DNA of 64,000 nt, taken from the NCBI GenBank assembly GCA_937891045.1, contig CALBEV010000187.1, positions 1 through 64,000 on the forward strand, given 5' to 3'. A model generated the notes under the pieces. It was given only the letters and a program-made list of their open reading frames with translations, did no database searches and was not told the origin of the DNA. The DNA comes from an uncultured Burkholderiales bacterium. Lineage in GTDB: Bacteria; Pseudomonadota; Gammaproteobacteria; Burkholderiales; Burkholderiaceae. This document shows, piece by piece, positions 60,596-64,000 of this stretch. The number at the start of each line of letters is the position of its first letter. Position 1 is the first letter of the stretch. The position numbers and the translations under genes are program-made.

Positions 60596-61995
60596 ACCTC
60601 AGCTTGGCGCAAATTCAGCAATGGTTGCCCGGCAGTCGATTGGTGGGTGACCCCGATTTGAAGGTGGCGCGTGTGCACACCGACAGCCGCACTGTGCTGG
60701 CAGATGATGTGTTTGTGGCGTTGCGAGGTGAGCGTTTTGATGCCCACGACTACTTGCTTCAATTGCCCGCCGCCGGTGTCAAAGCAGCCATCGCTCAACA
60801 GGGCTTGGCGCAAGCGGGCTTGATGGGCTTGGAAGTGGCCGATACCAAGCAGGCCTTGGGTCAATTGGCCCAAGCATGGCGAGCGCAATTCAAGCTGCCG
60901 CTGATCGCCGTGACCGGCAGCAATGGCAAAACCACGGTCACGCAAATGGTTGCCAGCATCCTGCATGCTTGGCAAGGCGAGGCTTCGCTCGCTACCCAAG
61001 GCAATTTCAACAATGACATCGGATTGCCACTGACTTTGCTGCGCTTGCGTGACACACACCGCGCCGCTGTGGTCGAGTTGGGCATGAACCACCCGGGTGA
61101 AATAGCCCAGTTGGCTGCATGGGCTGCACCCACGGTCGCGGTGGTCAACAACGCGCAGCGCGAGCACCAAGAAATCATGCAAACTGTGGAAGCGGTGGCG
61201 TTGGAAAACGGTGCTGTTTTACAAGCCTTGCCAGTGGATGGGTGGGCGGTTTTTCCTGCCAGCGATGCGCATCAATCAGTTTGGCGCAACATGGCTGCCA
61301 AGCACCGTGTGATGGACTTCGGCACGGAAAAAGCAAGTGTGAAAGTGCTAGAAGCCGATTGGCAAACAAACCGTTGGCTGCTGCGTTTGCAAACACCGCA
61401 GGGTGTGGTGGATTGCAGTTTGAACTTGCCCGGTTTGCACAATGTGCACAACGCCATGGCGGCTTGTGCCAGCGCCTTGGCTGCGGGTGCACCTTTGCCA
61501 GCCATTGCCAAGGGCTTGTCCAATTTTGAAGCGGTTGGCGGCCGATCCCGCAGTGGGGTCTTGCAATCTGCTGGCCACAGCTATACCTTGATTGACGACA
61601 CCTACAACGCCAACCCCGATTCAGTGCGTGCGGCCATTGATTTGTTGGCGCTCGCGCCAAGCCCTCGGTTGTTGGTGTTGGGCGACATGGGCGAAGTGGG
61701 TGAGCAAGGACCCCAGTTCCATCACGAAGTCGGTGCCTATGCCAAGTCTTGCGGCGTCGATCAATTGTTCACTTTGGGTGAACTGTCGCAACACAGCGCA
61801 CACGCTTTTCAAGGAGCGCGGCATTTCGACAGCATGGATGCTTTGCAACAACAGATGAACACCTCCACAAAAGAAATGGCCACTGTGCTGGTCAAAGGTT
61901 CGCGCTTCATGCGCATGGAGCGCGTGGTGCAAGCCCTGCAAGCGGCTCATCCAACGGCAGCAGCACTGCCCCACAAGGAGGCATCATGCTGCTGA
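60592..61995 (+). CDS. murF: UDP-MurNAc-tripeptide-D-Ala-D-Ala ligase MurF
   Basis: 467 residues, a Mur ligase. [27 protein letters not shown] in domain 1, ATP loop [27 protein letters not shown], and [19 protein letters not shown] in the C-terminal domain. It adds D-Ala-D-Ala. ATG 60592 gives the ATGA overlap with murE; ATGs at 60571 and 60583 are upstream alternatives. It overlaps mraY by 10 bp. Confidence 0.96.
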   Translation: MNLSLAQIQQWLPGSRLVGDPDLKVARVHTDSRTVLADDVFVALRGERFDAHDYLLQLPAAGVKAAIAQQGLAQAGLMGLEVADTKQALGQLAQAWRAQFKLPLIAVTGSNGKTTVTQMVASILHAWQGEASLATQGNFNNDIGLPLTLLRLRDTHRAAVVELGMNHPGEIAQLAAWAAPTVAVVNNAQREHQEIMQTVEAVALENGAVLQALPVDGWAVFPASDAHQSVWRNMAAKHRVMDFGTEKASVKVLEADWQTNRWLLRLQTPQGVVDCSLNLPGLHNVHNAMAACASALAAGAPLPAIAKGLSNFEAVGGRSRSGVLQSAGHSYTLIDDTYNANPDSVRAAIDLLALAPSPRLLVLGDMGEVGEQGPQFHHEVGAYAKSCGVDQLFTLGELSQHSAHAFQGARHFDSMDALQQQMNTSTKEMATVLVKGSRFMRMERVVQALQAAHPTAAALPHKEASCC

Positions 61996-63164
61996 GCTTG
62001 GCCCAATGGTTGCAGTCACTCTCGCCCGACTATGGCTATTTGCGCGTTTTCCAATACCTGACGTTCCGTGCCGTGATGGCGGCGATGACAGCGTTGTTGA
62101 TCGGTTTGGTTGCAGGGCCCGCAGTGATTCGCAAACTCACCGCCTTGAAAATCGGTCAACCCATACGCGGTTATGGCATTGAAGCCCACTTGAGCAAATC
62201 GGGCACACCCACCATGGGTGGTGTGTTGATCTTGCTGTCGATTTCTTTTTCCACCTTGATGTGGGTCGATCTGTCCAACCGATTTGTTTGGATCGTGTTG
62301 TTGGTCACGCTGGCATTTGGCGCCATTGGCTGGGTGGACGATTGGCGCAAAGTGGTCAACAAAGACCCTGAGGGCATGCCTTCGCGCGAGAAATACCTGT
62401 GGCAATCCCTGGTTGGTTTGTTGGCGGCTTTGTATTTGGTGTTCAGTATTTCAGAGGTCAGCAACCTCAAGGTGTTGGAGCTGTTCTTCAGCTGGGTGCG
62501 CTCGGGATTTGATGTCAACTTGCCACCCAAAGCCGGTTTGATGGTGCCCTTTTTCAAAGAAATCAGTTATCCATTGGGTGTCTTGGGCTTTGTGATCCTC
62601 ACCTATTTGGTCATCGTGGGTTCGAGCAATGCCGTGAATTTGACCGATGGTCTTGATGGCTTGGCCATCATGCCGGTGGTCATGGTTGGCTCGGCCTTGG
62701 GGGTGTTCGCCTACGTCGCAGGCAGTGCGGTGTATTCCAAATATTTGTTCTTCCCGCACATCCCCGGCACCGGCGAGTTGCTGGTGTTTTGTGCCGCTAT
62801 TGCCGGTGCAGGTTTGGCCTTTTTGTGGTTCAACACCCATCCCGCACAGGTTTTCATGGGTGACGTGGGAGCGCTGGGTTTGGGGGCTGCCTTGGGCACC
62901 ATCGCCGTCATCGTGCGTCAAGAAATCGTGTTGGCCATCATGGGCGGTATTTTTGTGGCGGAAGCTTTGTCAGTGATGCTGCAAGTCAGTTATTTCAAAT
63001 ACACCAAACGCAAATATGGTGAAGGGCGGCGCATCTTGAAGATGGCGCCGTTGCACCATCACTTTGAAAAATCCGGATGGAAAGAAACCCAAGTGGTGGT
63101 CCGCTTTTGGATCATCACCATGTTGTTGTGTTTGGTGGGCTTGTCCACCTTGAAGCTGCGTTGA
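61986..63164 (+). CDS. mraY: phospho-MurNAc-pentapeptide translocase MraY
   Basis: 392-residue membrane enzyme with about ten hydrophobic segments. It makes lipid I from UDP-MurNAc-pentapeptide and undecaprenyl phosphate. Catalytic features: [20 protein letters not shown] (DDxxK-like Asp pair), [36 protein letters not shown], and the loop [22 protein letters not shown]. Length is slightly above the usual 360 because of an insert near residues 165-190. Confidence 0.97.
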   Translation: MLLSLAQWLQSLSPDYGYLRVFQYLTFRAVMAAMTALLIGLVAGPAVIRKLTALKIGQPIRGYGIEAHLSKSGTPTMGGVLILLSISFSTLMWVDLSNRFVWIVLLVTLAFGAIGWVDDWRKVVNKDPEGMPSREKYLWQSLVGLLAALYLVFSISEVSNLKVLELFFSWVRSGFDVNLPPKAGLMVPFFKEISYPLGVLGFVILTYLVIVGSSNAVNLTDGLDGLAIMPVVMVGSALGVFAYVAGSAVYSKYLFFPHIPGTGELLVFCAAIAGAGLAFLWFNTHPAQVFMGDVGALGLGAALGTIAVIVRQEIVLAIMGGIFVAEALSVMLQVSYFKYTKRKYGEGRRILKMAPLHHHFEKSGWKETQVVVRFWIITMLLCLVGLSTLKLR

Positions 63165-63166
63165 CC

Positions 63167-64000
63167 ATGAACATGTTGCAAAACCTTCACATCTTGGTGC
63201 TCGGTCTGGGTGACTCGGGCTTGGCCATGGTGCGTTGGTGTGTCTTGCAAGGTGCCCAGGTCACGGTGGTCGACAACCGTGCGCAACCACCAGGTCTGCT
63301 GGAGTTGCAAGCACAGGGCCTGAATGTCAACTTCAAAGCCCAAGCCTTCAGCGCCGACTTGGTGACAGAGGATGTGAAGGCCGTGTTCAAAAGTCCAGGC
63401 TTGAGTCCGGCGCAAACAGGTCCGGTCTGGCAGGCCGCGCAGGCACGTGGCTTGTGGGTAGGGACCGAGCTGAGTTTGTTTGCCCATGCATTGCAACAAC
63501 TGAAAGAGACCCAAGCCTATCAACCGCAGGTGCTGGCCATCACCGGAACCAACGGCAAAACCACGGTCACCAGCCTGACCGGATTGTTGGTGGCACGTGC
63601 TGGACGCAAAGTGGCGGTGGCTGGCAACATCGGCCCCACCCTGTTGGACACCTTGCGAGAACAACTGAGCGACTTGCCTGAGGTGTGGGTGTTGGAGTTG
63701 TCCAGCTTCCAACTTGATGGCGTGGACAACTTTGAACCCACTGCTGCCACTATTTTGAACTTGACGCAAGACCATTTGGATTGGCATGACGACATGGCCG
63801 CCTATGGTCAAGCCAAAGCCCGTATTTGGGGTCCGCGTTCAGTTGGCGTGTTGCCGCGCAATGATGCTGTGGTGATGGCCTTGTGGCCCAAAGACAGCAG
63901 CGATAAAAAAGTGCCGCCGCGCTTGCGCTTGTGCTTTGGCGCTGATTTGCCGCAAGCTCCCGGTGACTTTGGTTTGTCCCTTGAAAACGGCATGCGTTGG
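63167..64000 (+). CDS. murD: UDP-MurNAc-L-Ala:D-Glu ligase MurD, N-terminal part
   Basis: 278 codons to the window edge, in frame and open. N-terminal Rossmann loop ILVLGLGDSGLAMVRW, ATP loop AITGTNGKTTVTSLTG near residue 128, VLELSSFQLDGV, and LNLTQDHLDWHDDMAAYGQAKARIW. MurD adds D-glutamate. Start: ATG 63167, 2 bp after the mraY stop; a second ATG two codons later is possible. The gene runs off the end of the window. Confidence 0.95.
   Translation, partial: MNMLQNLHILVLGLGDSGLAMVRWCVLQGAQVTVVDNRAQPPGLLELQAQGLNVNFKAQAFSADLVTEDVKAVFKSPGLSPAQTGPVWQAAQARGLWVGTELSLFAHALQQLKETQAYQPQVLAITGTNGKTTVTSLTGLLVARAGRKVAVAGNIGPTLLDTLREQLSDLPEVWVLELSSFQLDGVDNFEPTAATILNLTQDHLDWHDDMAAYGQAKARIWGPRSVGVLPRNDAVVMALWPKDSSDKKVPPRLRLCFGADLPQAPGDFGLSLENGMRW

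Overview
The window is a stretch of Gram-negative chromosome, most likely from a freshwater betaproteobacterium of the order Burkholderiales, family Comamonadaceae (Limnohabitans/Rhodoferax-like). That placement is inferred from gene order and protein character: an mla operon following gltD, a short-form HisG, a one-cysteine DksA with a Lys/Ala-rich tail, many general porins with the leader MKKTLVAVAAL, and the dapF-DUF484-xerC order. It was not tested by a database search. Coding density is high and most genes sit in operons joined by 4-bp ATGA overlaps.

Layout. 1-5.9 kb: the end of gltD, then mlaFEDACB (retrograde phospholipid transport), an ABC-2 exporter pair and a BolA-like gene. 5.9-9.25 kb: murA, hisG and hisD. 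9.25-10.2 kb: a small accessory patch with a BrnT/CopG-type toxin-antitoxin (TA) pair bounded by repeats. 10.2-14.5 kb: a divergent Cfa-like methyltransferase, a 61-bp tandem repeat array, a YddA/SbmA-type ABC transporter and a 5'-nucleotidase. 14.5-25.3 kb: a type II secretion cluster (gspG-H-I-J-K-L-M-N-D-E-F on the minus strand, gspC divergent; no gspO here). 25.4-39.4 kb: the most rearranged part, with a RelE/HigB-type TA pair, two porins, a tyrosine recombinase, an mqsR-mqsA cassette, ilvA, a candidate small RNA, an OsmC-family gene, coq7, a Porin_O_P-type porin behind a possible PHO box, three more porins, pagL, and an orphan recombinase tail. 39.4-42.1 kb: pyrC, a DUF3025 gene and htpX. 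42.1-47.1 kb: a DUF4143 ATPase and a radical SAM/flavoprotein pair. 47.2-55.4 kb: rnpB, a Nudix/metallo-beta-lactamase fusion, dapF-DUF484-xerC-rlmI, a CobW GTPase and a tailed dksA. 55.6-64 kb: the start of the dcw division and cell-wall cluster, mraZ-rsmH-ftsL-ftsI-murE-murF-mraY-murD, with murD cut by the window end.

Many genes concern the envelope: phospholipid transport, peptidoglycan precursors, secretion, five or six porins and lipid A deacylation. The accessory signal is concentrated in three toxin-first TA modules. Two of them (brnT/copG and mqsR/mqsA) lie on segments of about 700 bp bounded by direct repeats. In the mqsRA case the repeat is the 3' end of the neighbouring recombinase gene, the antitoxin ends at its zinc domain just before the second repeat, and a diverged third recombinase tail lies 9.9 kb away, just before pyrC. 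This recombinase/TA/porin region is the best candidate for something not yet described. The Cfa-like enzyme with altered active-site residues and the CU-rich small-RNA candidate upstream of ilvA are the next best.
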